In this document: in pieces, positions 45,258 through 53,658 of the stretch | How the letters are laid out: each line of letters opens with the position of its first letter | Position numbering within the stretch: position 1 is the first letter of the stretch | Assembly (NCBI RefSeq): GCF_900113285.1 | Contig: NZ_FOOT01000002.1 | Span: 186,001-250,000 of the forward strand | Length of the DNA: 64,000 nucleotides | Direction: 5' to 3' | Source: Pontibacter chinhatensis | GTDB lineage: Bacteria; Bacteroidota; Bacteroidia; Cytophagales; Hymenobacteraceae | Position numbers and translations under genes: made by a program | The notes under the pieces: model-generated | What the model was told of the DNA's origin: nothing | Databases searched by the model: none | The model's input: the letters and a program-made list of their open reading frames with translations, nothing else

Positions 45258-45713
45258 CTATCTTAAAAACTTTCTAACTACCAACCTCCTCTCTTTCCCT
45301 TCCGCGTCCGGCGTAATCTCTACTAGCAGGTAGCTTTCGGGCAACAGGTTCGGGATCAGGGAGGACCATTCGATCAGGCAAAGGTTGCCGGACTCGAAAT
45401 ATTCCGGTGCTCCTATGTCCAGCGCTTCGCGCTCGTCGTCAATCCTATAAAAATCGAAATGGTAAATTAGTTTCCCGCTCCTACCCTCATATTCATTTAC
45501 CAGGGCAAAGGTAGGGCTGCTCACGTTCTCTTCCACCCCCAACTGCCGGCAAAGTTCTTTGATTAGTGTGGTCTTGCCGGCTCCCATCGGTCCTTCAAAA
45601 AGTATGATAGGCTCCGATTCAGCTTCCTGTAAAAGCACAGAAGCCGCCGCTGGCAAATCCTCCAACGACGACATCTTTAGCTGAGCCCGTTCAACTCCGG
45701 TAATATTATGCAT
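45258..45713 (-). CDS. tsaE: tRNA threonylcarbamoyladenosine ATPase TsaE
   Basis: A 151-residue P-loop ATPase. EGPMGAGKTTLIKELCRQLG is the Walker A segment, VSSPTFALVNEYEG the family signature and IYHFDFYRI the Walker B-like strand. TsaE works with TsaB and TsaD in making t6A at position 37 of ANN-decoding tRNAs. Its start overlaps the porX stop by 8 bases, so the two are co-translated, although their known functions are unrelated. Confidence 0.93.
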   Translation of the reverse strand: MHNITGVERAQLKMSSLEDLPAAASVLLQEAESEPIILFEGPMGAGKTTLIKELCRQLGVEENVSSPTFALVNEYEGRSGKLIYHFDFYRIDDEREALDIGAPEYFESGNLCLIEWSSLIPNLLPESYLLVEITPDAEGKERRLVVRKFLR

Positions 45714-47268
45714 TCTTCGGTGTAAGCGTTACATATGGTATGATGCACTCCTCCAGCGAAACACCCCCATGCTGGAAGGTATCTTTGTAGTAGTTCACAT
45801 AGTAGTTATAGTTGTTCGGATAGGCGAAAAAATAATCTTCTATCGCGAATACAAACGTAGTAGAAACATTGGCCTTTGGCAAGAAAAATCGTTCCGGCTT
45901 GCGCACCGTGAACACGTCTTTATCGGTATAACCCAGGTTTTTACCGTGCTTGTAGCGCAGGTTAGTATTAGTATTCCGGTCGCCGATGATTTTAAAGGGC
46001 CTTTTTACCCGGATGGTGCCGTGGTCGGTGGTGATGATGAGCCTGCCTTTCTTCTCGGCAATCATCTTCAGGGTATCGAACAGCGGCGAGTGCAGGAACC
46101 AGGATTTGGTGATGGAGCGGTAGGCCGACTCGTCCGGGGCCAGCTCGCGCACCATGTTGCTGTCGGTGCGGGCGTGCGAGAGCATGTCCACGAAGTTATA
46201 CACAATTACGTTGAGCTTGTTGTTGGCCAGATTGCTGAACTTGCTGAGTAGATCTCGGCCAGCCTGCACGTTCGTAATCTTGTGGTAGCTGTGCTTTTCA
46301 GAGATGCGGTTCTGCTGCAGCTGGATATCCAGGAACTCGGCCTCGTGCAGGTTCTTGCCCTCCTCCTCATCATCGCTCACCCACATGTTGGGGTACTTTT
46401 TCTGGATTTCGGTGGGCAGCATACCTGAGAAGATCGCATTTCGGGCATAGGCCGTGGTGGTCGGAAGTATAGAGTAAAACATCTCCTCTGATTCCACAGA
46501 AAAATAGTCCGAAATAAGCGGCTCGAGCACCTTCCACTGGTCATAGCGCAGGTTATCGATAAGCACGAAGTATACCGGGCGGTCGCTTTCCTTCATCATC
46601 GGGAATACACGCTCCTTGAACAATTGGTGCGACATGAGCGGCGCCTCGTCGCTATCGCCGTTTATCCAGTCCTCGTAGTTCTCCATGATAAACCGCGCGA
46701 AGTTGGAGTTGGCCTCGTCTTTCTGCATGTTTATCACATCGGCCATACTTTTGTTCTCCGTCTCGTCAATCTCCAGCTCCCAGTACACCAGCTTTTTATA
46801 GATATCGGCCCACTCGGCGGGGCTCAGGCGCTCGCCGAAGGCCATGCCCAGCTGCCGGAAGTCGCGCTGGTAGCTCATGTTTGTCTTTTCACTCACGAGT
46901 CGCTTGTTTTCCAGTGCCTTTTTTACCGAGAGCAGGATCTGGTTTGGGTTCAGCGGCTTGATAAGGTAATCCGTGATTTTGGAGCCAATAGCCTCTTCCA
47001 TGATATGCTCCTCCTCGCTCTTGGTGATCATGATAACCGGCACAGAGGGGCGCATGGTTTTGAGTTCGTTGAGTGTTTCCAGGCCGCTGATGCCGGGCAT
47101 GTTTTCATCCAGGAACACAATGTCGAAAGTGCGATCGCGGAACTCCTCAATAGCGTCGGTGCCGCTGTTAACCGGCGTAATGTCGTAGCCACGCTCCTCC
47201 AGGAAAAGGATGTGGGGCTTGAGCAGGTCGATCTCATCATCGGCCCATAATATATTGTATCTTTGCAT
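45706..47268 (-). CDS. porX: PorX-like response regulator with PglZ domain
   Basis: A 520-residue fusion. Residues 1-125 are a receiver domain: acidic pair Asp10-Asp11, phosphoacceptor Asp54 in VFLDENMPG, Thr82 and Lys104 in LIKPLN. Residues about 205-515 form a PglZ/alkaline-phosphatase-like domain with metal ligands in VLIDNLRYD, TTTAYARNAI (nucleophile Thr), IITTDHGTIRV and YKHGKN. This matches PorX, the regulator of the type IX secretion system in Porphyromonas, which acts with the histidine kinase PorY and the sigma factor SigP and can cleave cyclic oligonucleotides. PorY is not in the window. It suggests that this organism has type IX secretion. Confidence 0.92.
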   Translation of the reverse strand: MQRYNILWADDEIDLLKPHILFLEERGYDITPVNSGTDAIEEFRDRTFDIVFLDENMPGISGLETLNELKTMRPSVPVIMITKSEEEHIMEEAIGSKITDYLIKPLNPNQILLSVKKALENKRLVSEKTNMSYQRDFRQLGMAFGERLSPAEWADIYKKLVYWELEIDETENKSMADVINMQKDEANSNFARFIMENYEDWINGDSDEAPLMSHQLFKERVFPMMKESDRPVYFVLIDNLRYDQWKVLEPLISDYFSVESEEMFYSILPTTTAYARNAIFSGMLPTEIQKKYPNMWVSDDEEEGKNLHEAEFLDIQLQQNRISEKHSYHKITNVQAGRDLLSKFSNLANNKLNVIVYNFVDMLSHARTDSNMVRELAPDESAYRSITKSWFLHSPLFDTLKMIAEKKGRLIITTDHGTIRVKRPFKIIGDRNTNTNLRYKHGKNLGYTDKDVFTVRKPERFFLPKANVSTTFVFAIEDYFFAYPNNYNYYVNYYKDTFQHGGVSLEECIIPYVTLTPKNA

Positions 47269-47477
47269 AGTTTATTCTGATAAATTGCTAAACTGTTGTA
47301 CGGTTAAATGGTTGTACGTTTTAGATGTTAAAGCATGCATACGCCGCAACTACCATGCCGTCAGTTTAGCGGGTGCATAACTTGTCGCCACGTACGAGGC
47401 AAGTTTACAGTCTGTGGCGGTTATAACCGTGCGGCATGTTAATAGTATAACCATCCAACAACCAAACCACTGGTTTT

Positions 47478-48707
47478 GTGAATAAGAAAAAGATCTTCAA
47501 CGACCCTGTATACGGTTTTATCACGGCCCCGACGGAGCTGATATTCGATATCATCGAGCACCCATACTTTCAGCGCCTGCGCCGCATCAAGCAGCTGGGT
47601 CTCACAGAGATGGTGTATCCTGGGGCGCTGCATACCCGCTTTCACCATGCCCTGGGTGCCATGCACCTGATGGACACGGCCTTGCAGACGCTGCGCAGTA
47701 AAAATAACGAAATAAACGAAACCGAATACGAAGCTTCGCTCATCGCTATCTTGCTGCACGACGTGGGGCATGGCCCTTTCTCGCATGCCTTGGAAACGGC
47801 CATTTTCCAGAACGTGCCCCACGAGCACCTGTCGCTGCACATCATGCACCTGCTAAACGAGCATTTCGGCGGAAGATTGAGTATGGCCATTGATATATTT
47901 ACCGATAACTATCCCCGGCGCTTTTTCCACCAGCTCGTTTCCAGCCAATTGGATGTAGACCGCCTCGATTACCTCAACCGCGACAGCTTCTATACGGGAG
48001 TATACGAAGGCAAGATTGGGGCCGATCGAATTATTAAGATGCTGGACGTGGCCAATGACAAGCTGGTGGTGGAGGAAAAGGCCATTTATAGTATAGAGAA
48101 TTTCCTGGTGAGCCGCCGCCTGATGTACTGGCAGGTATACCTGCACAAAACCGTGATTAGCGCCGAAAACATGGTGCTGCGCGTGGTGCAGCGGGCACGT
48201 GAGCTGCTGCAGCGCGGCGTAGAGGTACCGGCCAGCCCCTGCCTCCGCTTCTTCCTCTCCTCTAACCTCACCCTGGACGATTTCAGGCAGGACAAAAGTA
48301 TACTCGAGCGCTTTGTCTCCCTCGACGACCACGACATCTGGAGCGGCATAAAGGAATGGGCCATGCACCCCGACTTTGTGCTGTCATATTTGGCCAAAAG
48401 CATCCTGAGCCGCAGGTTGTTTAAAGTCCTTATCTCCTCTAGGCCTATTGAAGATGAAATGCAGCTGGGCCTGAAAGAACTGGTGCAGGAAAAGTATAAC
48501 CTGGCCGAGGAGGACATCCCCTACCTGATGATTTCAGGCAAAATTGGCAACAACGCTTACGATGCCGAGGGTCAGACAATCGACATGCTCACTAAATCAG
48601 GTTATGTGGTGGATGTGGCCGAGGCCTCGGATCTGCCCAATATCCGCGCGCTTAGTTATAAAGTGGAGAAGCACTTCGTTTGTTATCCGAAGGAAGTAGC
48701 GCATTAG
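47478..48707 (+). CDS. HD-domain phosphohydrolase
   Basis: A 409-residue HD-superfamily protein of the SAMHD1/dGTPase-like group. RRIKQLGLTEMVYPGALHTR FHHALGAMHL (about 35-62) gives the first His and the substrate-sensing loop; LLHDVGHGPFSHALE at about 93-107 is the HD metal site; SQLDVDRLDYLNRDSFYTGV supplies the last Asp. Known relatives remove triphosphate from dNTPs; the substrate here is unknown. The start at GTG 47478 fits the first conserved residues (NKKKIFNDPVYGFI). Two AAGTATA copies lie in the gene, and a strong terminator follows. Confidence 0.88.
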   Translation: MNKKKIFNDPVYGFITAPTELIFDIIEHPYFQRLRRIKQLGLTEMVYPGALHTRFHHALGAMHLMDTALQTLRSKNNEINETEYEASLIAILLHDVGHGPFSHALETAIFQNVPHEHLSLHIMHLLNEHFGGRLSMAIDIFTDNYPRRFFHQLVSSQLDVDRLDYLNRDSFYTGVYEGKIGADRIIKMLDVANDKLVVEEKAIYSIENFLVSRRLMYWQVYLHKTVISAENMVLRVVQRARELLQRGVEVPASPCLRFFLSSNLTLDDFRQDKSILERFVSLDDHDIWSGIKEWAMHPDFVLSYLAKSILSRRLFKVLISSRPIEDEMQLGLKELVQEKYNLAEEDIPYLMISGKIGNNAYDAEGQTIDMLTKSGYVVDVAEASDLPNIRALSYKVEKHFVCYPKEVAH

Positions 48708-48735
48708 CAGATTCATTAAAAGACTCTAAAGAGTT

Positions 48736-48766
48736 GGCAGGAAGCATGAAGCTTCCTGCCTTTTTT
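48736..48766 (+). terminator. Hairpin terminator after the HD gene
   Basis: Perfect 10-base arms at 48736-48745 and 48751-48760 around the loop ATGAA, followed by six T. It begins 29 bases after the stop codon. Confidence 0.9.
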
Positions 48767-48903
48767 CTGGCGCAAGTGTCTTCAGCCTTGTGTTTTGCTA
48801 TGAGGTCAGGTTTCCATAAAATGCTTCGGGACAGGGCAACCTAACCGGCTTGAAAAGCCATACTTTATACTTGTTGCTATACTTTCAGAGTCTCTTGCCT
48901 TGA

Positions 48904-48973
48904 TGTCATCTCGACCATCGGGAGAGATCTGGAAAGAACCTCAGATAGCTCACTCTCCCTGCTCGAGATGACA
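48904..48973. repeat. Long imperfect hairpin (REP/MITE-like)
   Basis: TGTCATCTCGA at 48904-48914 pairs perfectly with TCGAGATGACA at 48963-48973, and inside it GGGAGAG at 48920-48926 pairs with CTCTCCC at 48953-48959. The whole would fold into a long stem with a loop of about 26 bases. It has no T run and no gene next to it that needs a terminator. TGTCATCTCGA-type ends recall short mobile repeats in other Bacteroidetes (from memory). Confidence 0.6.
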
Positions 48974-49018
48974 GGGAGAGTGGCAAGTATGAACTGTCCC
49001 CTTGAGGACAAGTGAGAA

Positions 49019-49168
49019 CGGGAGTTCGAAGCTTGCGAGCAAAGCTCAATAGGGGTGTAATCACCTGCCAGGTTTATACTTGTAGGACAGCTACCATGAA
49101 AATTATACTTTGGAACCAGTAATGACAGACTCCCCTCCTTGGCTAAGGAGGGGGCAGCGGTGGTTGGA
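49019..49168 (-). repeat. Dispersed intergenic repeat, copy B (inverted to copy A)
   Basis: Read on the minus strand from 49168, this copy matches copy A at 45052-45214. The first 66 bases agree at 52 positions, and the similarity continues with small gaps to about 49019. The core CCCCTCCTT...AAGGAGGGG forms a strong stem. No coding frame runs through it. Confidence 0.75.
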
Positions 49169-49455
49169 CCAGGTGATGCTAAAACCCGTCTCCCATTCTT
49201 ACAAAAGGTTAAAATTCCCACTACACAAACATCCGGGCAAACCCATTCAAGCTAAAGCCTTTGAACAGCTGAGAAACAAAACCCGGATACAGACTATATT
49301 TTGTTGCATTCAAAAATTCTCAGAGCAGACACCTCCCAAATAAAAATTCATCATAAAACCCGCAACAATTAACAGTCTTAACCACCAACCCACCGCACGC
49401 TATTTCCATTCAAAGTATAAACTCCTATATAATGTGCCGGGCAGGATTTTTTTAT

Positions 49456-49463
49456 TAAGTTTG
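49456..49463 (+). promoter_or_regulatory. Putative -7 box for lpxD
   Basis: TAAGTTTG fits the TAnnTTTG consensus and lies 48 bases before the lpxD ATG. The same octamer precedes lpxC at 50769, suggesting common promoter strength. Confidence 0.55.
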
Positions 49464-49511
49464 CACCCCCAATGCGTTAGCGTTTTTGAGTTTTTGCTCT
49501 AATTTTACAAA

Positions 49512-50534
49512 ATGGAATTTACCGTTCAACAGATTGCTGACTTGCTGCAGGGCAAGATAGAGGGAGACACCACTGTAAAGGTCAGCACGTTAGCTAAGAT
49601 CGAGGAAGCCCAGAGCGGTGCCCTCGCTTTTCTTTCTAATTTGAAGTACGAGCCATTCTTATATACAACTAGTGCCAGCGCCGTGATTGTATCGGATAAG
49701 CTGGAACTCAAAAAAGAGACCACGGCTACCCTTATCCGGGTAGAAGATCCCTACTCCAGTTTCTCCACGCTGCTGCAGTATTATCAGACGGCATTGCTAG
49801 CCTCCAAAACCGGCGTAGAAGAGCCCTGTTTTATGGGCCAGGGAAGCCAGATCGGTGAAAACCATTACCGCGGCGCCTTTTCCTACATCGGCGCTAATTG
49901 CCGCATCGGAAACAATGTACGCATCTTCCCGCAGGCCTACATTGGCGACAACGTAACCATTGGCGATAACACCACTATCTTTGCGGGTGTAAAACTGTAT
50001 GCCAACACGGTGGTGGGCAGCAATTGCACTATCCACTCCGGCGCCGTGCTAGGTAGCGACGGCTTTGGCTGGGCACCGCAGCCCGACGGCACCTACAAGG
50101 CTGTTCCGCAAATCGGAAACGTAGTATTGGAAGATGATATTTCCATCGGAGCTAACACCACTATCGACTGCGCCACTATGGGCTCCACCATCATCCGCAG
50201 GGGCTCCAAAATCGATAACTTGGTACAGATTGCCCATAACGTAGAAGTGGGCTCAGACACGGTTATCGCCTCGCAATCGGGCATATCCGGTTCCACTAAG
50301 ATTGGGGATAACTGCGTTATTGCCGGTCAGGTGGGCATCGTGGGCCATATTACTATCGCCAACAAAACCACTATCGGGGCACAATCCGGCGTGTCTAAAT
50401 CCGTTAAGGAAGAAGGACTTATCATTCAGGGCTCTCCGGCTTTCGACTACAAGCAGAACCTCCGCGCCATGACCGTGTTCCGCAAGCTGCCCGAGTTGCA
50501 GCGGGACCTGGAAATGCTGAAAGAGAAAGTATAA
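49512..50534 (+). CDS. lpxD: UDP-3-O-acylglucosamine N-acyltransferase LpxD
   Basis: A 340-residue hexapeptide-repeat enzyme of usual length. Residues 1-95 form the uridine-binding domain (FTVQQIADLLQGKIEGDTTV); residues about 100-320 are the left-handed beta helix (IGDNVTIGDNTTIFAGVKLY); DNLVQIAHNVEVGSDTVIAS holds the catalytic His. It adds the second acyl chain to the lipid A precursor. lpxC/fabZ and lpxA follow after a 316-base gap, so the genes are clustered but probably have their own promoters. Confidence 0.95.
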   Translation: MEFTVQQIADLLQGKIEGDTTVKVSTLAKIEEAQSGALAFLSNLKYEPFLYTTSASAVIVSDKLELKKETTATLIRVEDPYSSFSTLLQYYQTALLASKTGVEEPCFMGQGSQIGENHYRGAFSYIGANCRIGNNVRIFPQAYIGDNVTIGDNTTIFAGVKLYANTVVGSNCTIHSGAVLGSDGFGWAPQPDGTYKAVPQIGNVVLEDDISIGANTTIDCATMGSTIIRRGSKIDNLVQIAHNVEVGSDTVIASQSGISGSTKIGDNCVIAGQVGIVGHITIANKTTIGAQSGVSKSVKEEGLIIQGSPAFDYKQNLRAMTVFRKLPELQRDLEMLKEKV

Positions 50535-50536
50535 AA

Positions 50537-50622
50537 GCGTAGGCTCGACACGGCTGTAGATCTCAGAAAGTATAACTCTTTGGTTCTACAAGTATAGCTT
50601 CGTGTCGAAGTATAATTTACGC
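50537..50622. repeat. Imperfect hairpin with AAGTATA copies
   Basis: GCGTA (50537-50541), CGACACG (50546-50552) and TGTAGA (50555-50560) are mirrored by TCTACA (50585-50590), CGTGTCG (50601-50607) and TACGC (50618-50622). The motif AAGTATA occurs just before the hairpin (50528) and three times within it. It may be a decayed repeat element or a weak terminator after lpxD. Confidence 0.45.
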
Positions 50623-50744
50623 TCCTTTGGCGAACTAAGTAGGAGGCAGGTTACTCAGGCATGCATTTGCTATGCCGCTGGTATAGGTTTAGCCTTATCC
50701 TGTACTTTCTTTTCGTCTTGCGGCAGTTAGTTTATCCACAAAAG

Positions 50745-50776
50745 TTGGCAATACCCTATTTTATATCTTAAGTTTG
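50745..50776 (+). promoter_or_regulatory. Promoter of lpxC/fabZ
   Basis: TTG at 50745-50747, 21 bases of spacing, and TAAGTTTG at 50769-50776: a good match to the Bacteroidetes two-part promoter. It would give a leader of about 70 bases before the start at 50851. Confidence 0.65.
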
Positions 50777-50850
50777 CAGGGCCAAAGCCTTGGCTAAGGG
50801 TAGCCTGCGCATCACCCAACACGAGCACTTACACGACTATAGATACGTGA

Positions 50851-52245
50851 ATGAACGATAAACAGCACACCATCAAAGCTCCGGTAACTGTATCGGGCAT
50901 TGGGTTGCACACCGGCGTGGTTTCGAACATGACCTTCAAGCCCGCGCCTATCAACCATGGACACAAATTCCAGCGCATCGACCTGCCTGGCAAGCCCATC
51001 ATTAATGTAGATGTGGATAATGTGGTAGACCTGTCAAGAGGCACTACCATTGAACAGAACGGCGCGCGCGTGAACACCGTGGAGCATACCCTGGCTGCCC
51101 TGGTTGGCCTTCAGATAGACAACGTACTCATAGAGCTCGATGGCCCGGAGCCTCCCATCATGGATGGTTCTTCTATAGAGTTTGTGAAGGTGCTGCACGA
51201 GGCGGGTTTGCAGGAGCAGAACGCGCTGCGCAACTTCTTCGAGATCACTCAGGGGCTCAGCTACAAAGATGAGGCCCGTGGTGTAGAGATCGCCGCCCTG
51301 CCTTTAGACGACTACCGCGTTACCGTGATGGTGGATTACAACTCACCGGTACTTGGTAGCCAGCATGCTTCTATCACTAACCTGGAGCAGTTCGAAAAGG
51401 AAATAGCCCCTTCCCGCACCTTTGTGTTCCTGCATGAGCTGGAGATGCTCTACAAGCAGAACCTGATAAAGGGCGGCGACCTGGACAACGCCATCGTGAT
51501 TGTGGACCGAGTGGTGCAGGACGAGGAACTGACGCACCTGTCGGAGCTGCTGCAGAAGCAGAAAGTAGAGGTGAAGGAGGAAGGCATCCTGAACAACACT
51601 GAGCTGCGCTTTAGAAACGAGCCGGCCCGCCACAAGCTGCTCGACCTGCTGGGCGACCTGGCCCTGATTGGACGTCCGATAAAAGGACAGATACTGGCTG
51701 CCCGGCCCGGTCATGCGGCCAATATTGCCTTTGCCAAGAAGGTAAAGAAGATGATCCACGAGGCGACTATCAAAAACGTGCCTACCTACGATCCGAAGAA
51801 AAAGCCGGTGATGGACATCAACCAGATAGCTGCCACGCTACCGCACCGCTATCCTTTTCTACTGATCGATAAAATTATCCATTTAGACGATACCACGGTT
51901 ATGGGCGTTAAGAACATAACCATGAACGAACCGTTCTTCCAGGGCCACTTCCCGGGCAACCCGGTTTTACCAGGGGTTATCCAGATCGAGGCCATGGCGC
52001 AAACTGGCGGGATTCTTGTTCTGAATACAGTCGAGAACCCTGAAGACTACTGGACTTATTTCCTGGGCATAGACAAGTGTCGCTTCAAGCGCAAGGTTCT
52101 TCCGGGCGATACGATAATTTTTAGATGTGAACTGCTGGCTCCTATCAAGCGCGGCATTGCCAAAATGAGTGGTCAGGCCTTTGTGGGCGGGCAACTGGTA
52201 ATGGAAGCTGAAATGTCGGCAAGTATAGTAAAGAAAGACGCATGA
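50851..52245 (+). CDS. lpxC/fabZ: Bifunctional LpxC deacetylase / FabZ dehydratase
   Basis: A 464-residue fusion known from Bacteroidetes. Residues 1-305 are LpxC, the zinc deacetylase that commits UDP-acyl-GlcNAc to lipid A: NTVEHTLAALVGLQIDNVLI and RHKLLDLLGDLALIGRPIKG hold the zinc ligands, ARPGHAANIAF the catalytic His. Residues about 325-460 are FabZ: LPHRYPFLLIDKIIHLDD and GHFPGNPVLPGVIQIEAMAQ carry the His and Glu that dehydrate 3-hydroxyacyl-ACP. The fusion balances lipid A and fatty acid synthesis. ATGA overlap with lpxA. Confidence 0.96.
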   Translation: MNDKQHTIKAPVTVSGIGLHTGVVSNMTFKPAPINHGHKFQRIDLPGKPIINVDVDNVVDLSRGTTIEQNGARVNTVEHTLAALVGLQIDNVLIELDGPEPPIMDGSSIEFVKVLHEAGLQEQNALRNFFEITQGLSYKDEARGVEIAALPLDDYRVTVMVDYNSPVLGSQHASITNLEQFEKEIAPSRTFVFLHELEMLYKQNLIKGGDLDNAIVIVDRVVQDEELTHLSELLQKQKVEVKEEGILNNTELRFRNEPARHKLLDLLGDLALIGRPIKGQILAARPGHAANIAFAKKVKKMIHEATIKNVPTYDPKKKPVMDINQIAATLPHRYPFLLIDKIIHLDDTTVMGVKNITMNEPFFQGHFPGNPVLPGVIQIEAMAQTGGILVLNTVENPEDYWTYFLGIDKCRFKRKVLPGDTIIFRCELLAPIKRGIAKMSGQAFVGGQLVMEAEMSASIVKKDA

Positions 52246-53033
52246 ACCAGCCATTAGCATACGTACACCCAGAAGCCAAGATTGCGCACAACGTTGTTAT
52301 TGAGCCGTTTGTAACGATCCATAAGAACGTGGAGATCGGCGAGGGAACCTGGATTGGCTCCAACGCCGTGATTATGGAAGGTGCCCGCATCGGCAAGAAC
52401 TGTAAGATTTTCCCGGGAGCCGTGGTTTCTTCTATTCCACAGGATCTGAAGTTTGCCGGCGAGGTAACTACCACCCACATCGGGGACAACACCGTTATCC
52501 GCGAGTACGTGACCGTAAGCCGCGGCACCATCGACAAGATGAAGACCGTTATCGGCAAAAACTGCCTGGTGATGGCCTACGCCCACGTAGCCCACGACTG
52601 TTTGATTGGGGATAACTGCATTATCGGCAATTCCGTGCAGATCGCCGGCCATGTGGAAATAAATGACTTTGCTATCATCAGTGCCGCTACTCTGGTGCAC
52701 CAGTTCGCCAAAATTGGGGCCCACTCCTTTGTATCTGGCGGCTCGCTGGTGCTCAAGGACGTGCCGCCGTTTGTGAAGGCTGCCCGTGAGCCGCTCTCTT
52801 ACGCTGGCATCAACTCCATCGGCATGCGCCGCAGGGGCTACGTAAGCGAGCAGATAAACGAGATTCAGCACGTATACCGCATCTTGTTCCTCAACGGCCT
52901 GAACAACAGCCAGGCGCTGGACAAGATCGAGGTGGAGCTTTCTCCAAGCAGGGAGCGCGACGAGATAATTAACTTTGTGCGCAACTCCGGCCGCGGTATC
53001 ATAAAAGGCTATTTCGCAAAAGATGCTAGTTAA
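52242..53033 (+). CDS. lpxA: UDP-N-acetylglucosamine acyltransferase LpxA
   Basis: A 263-residue hexapeptide enzyme of usual length, making the first lipid A acylation. HPEAKIAHNVVIEPFVTIHK starts the helix; MAYAHVAHDCLIGDNCIIGN contains the catalytic His and the following coil; the C-terminal part has GINSIGMRRRGYVSEQINEI, the family helical domain. It starts inside the lpxC/fabZ stop (four-base overlap) and its 3' end overlaps the ABC gene by 11 bases, so the three are translated together. Confidence 0.95.
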   Translation: MNQPLAYVHPEAKIAHNVVIEPFVTIHKNVEIGEGTWIGSNAVIMEGARIGKNCKIFPGAVVSSIPQDLKFAGEVTTTHIGDNTVIREYVTVSRGTIDKMKTVIGKNCLVMAYAHVAHDCLIGDNCIIGNSVQIAGHVEINDFAIISAATLVHQFAKIGAHSFVSGGSLVLKDVPPFVKAAREPLSYAGINSIGMRRRGYVSEQINEIQHVYRILFLNGLNNSQALDKIEVELSPSRERDEIINFVRNSGRGIIKGYFAKDAS

Positions 53034-53658
53034 CCTAACGGACTTAGGTAAACGCTATAACTACGAGTGGATTTTCCGGAACCTGACCTACACGTTTGAG
53101 TCGGGCACCTCTTATGCCATACTCGGGCATAACGGGTCCGGAAAATCCACACTTCTTACCATCATTGCCGGGCATAACCTGGAAAGCGAGGGCCAGCTGC
53201 AGTATACTTTCTCCGGTAAAACCGTTGCGCAGGACCAGGTATACCGCCACCTCTCCCTCACGGCTCCCTACCTGGAGTTGGTAGAGGAATTCACCTTGCT
53301 CGAGCTCATTGATTTTCACTCCCGCTTTAAGCCGCTGCGCCAGAACCTTAACAAGGAGCAGCTAGTCGACAGAATGGGCCTGCAGCGCTCGAAAAACAAA
53401 TTCGTCAAGGATTTCTCCTCCGGCATGAAGCAGCGCCTTAAACTTGGCCTGGCTATCTACTCCGACAGCGCCATGCTCCTGCTCGATGAACCCACCACCA
53501 ACCTGGACCAAGAGGGCGTTGCCTGGTACCAGGAGCACGTCTCCCAGAACAAGACAAACCGCCTCATTCTCGTCGGATCCAATATACAGCACGAATACAG
53601 TTTCTGCGATGTGCAGCTGCGCATTTCAGACTACCACCTCTTGCCGAAGGTTCGTTGA
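53023..53658 (+). CDS. ABC transporter ATP-binding protein
   Basis: A 211-residue ATPase. Walker A LGHNGSGKST is at about 34-43, the signature is DFSSGMKQRLKLGLAI and Walker B is AMLLLDEPTTNLD. The expected switch His after Walker B is missing: the strand reads ILVGSNIQHEY. The gene overlaps lpxA by 11 bases, but no membrane partner is encoded near it. It could serve an LPS-related transporter or another process encoded elsewhere; lpxA-linked copies occur in other Bacteroidetes (from memory). Confidence 0.85.
   Translation: MLVNLTDLGKRYNYEWIFRNLTYTFESGTSYAILGHNGSGKSTLLTIIAGHNLESEGQLQYTFSGKTVAQDQVYRHLSLTAPYLELVEEFTLLELIDFHSRFKPLRQNLNKEQLVDRMGLQRSKNKFVKDFSSGMKQRLKLGLAIYSDSAMLLLDEPTTNLDQEGVAWYQEHVSQNKTNRLILVGSNIQHEYSFCDVQLRISDYHLLPKVR

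Larger units (their letters stand above)
48708..49511. other. Repeat-rich gene-free stretch
   Basis: Over 800 bases without a convincing gene. It contains the terminator at 48736-48766, a hairpin element at 48904-48973, a dispersed repeat copy at 49019-49168, five or more AAGTATA copies (for example at 48866-48892, 49071 and 49105) and the lpxD promoter region. Confidence 0.7.
50535..50850. other. Gene-free stretch between lpxD and lpxC/fabZ
   Basis: Holds a hairpin element with four AAGTATA copies (50529-50622) and the lpxC promoter at 50745-50776. Nothing else was seen. Confidence 0.6.

Noticed and set aside
45052..49168. Dispersed repeats as a CRISPR array
   Set aside because: There are only two copies, inverted, 4 kb apart and without spacers or cas genes.
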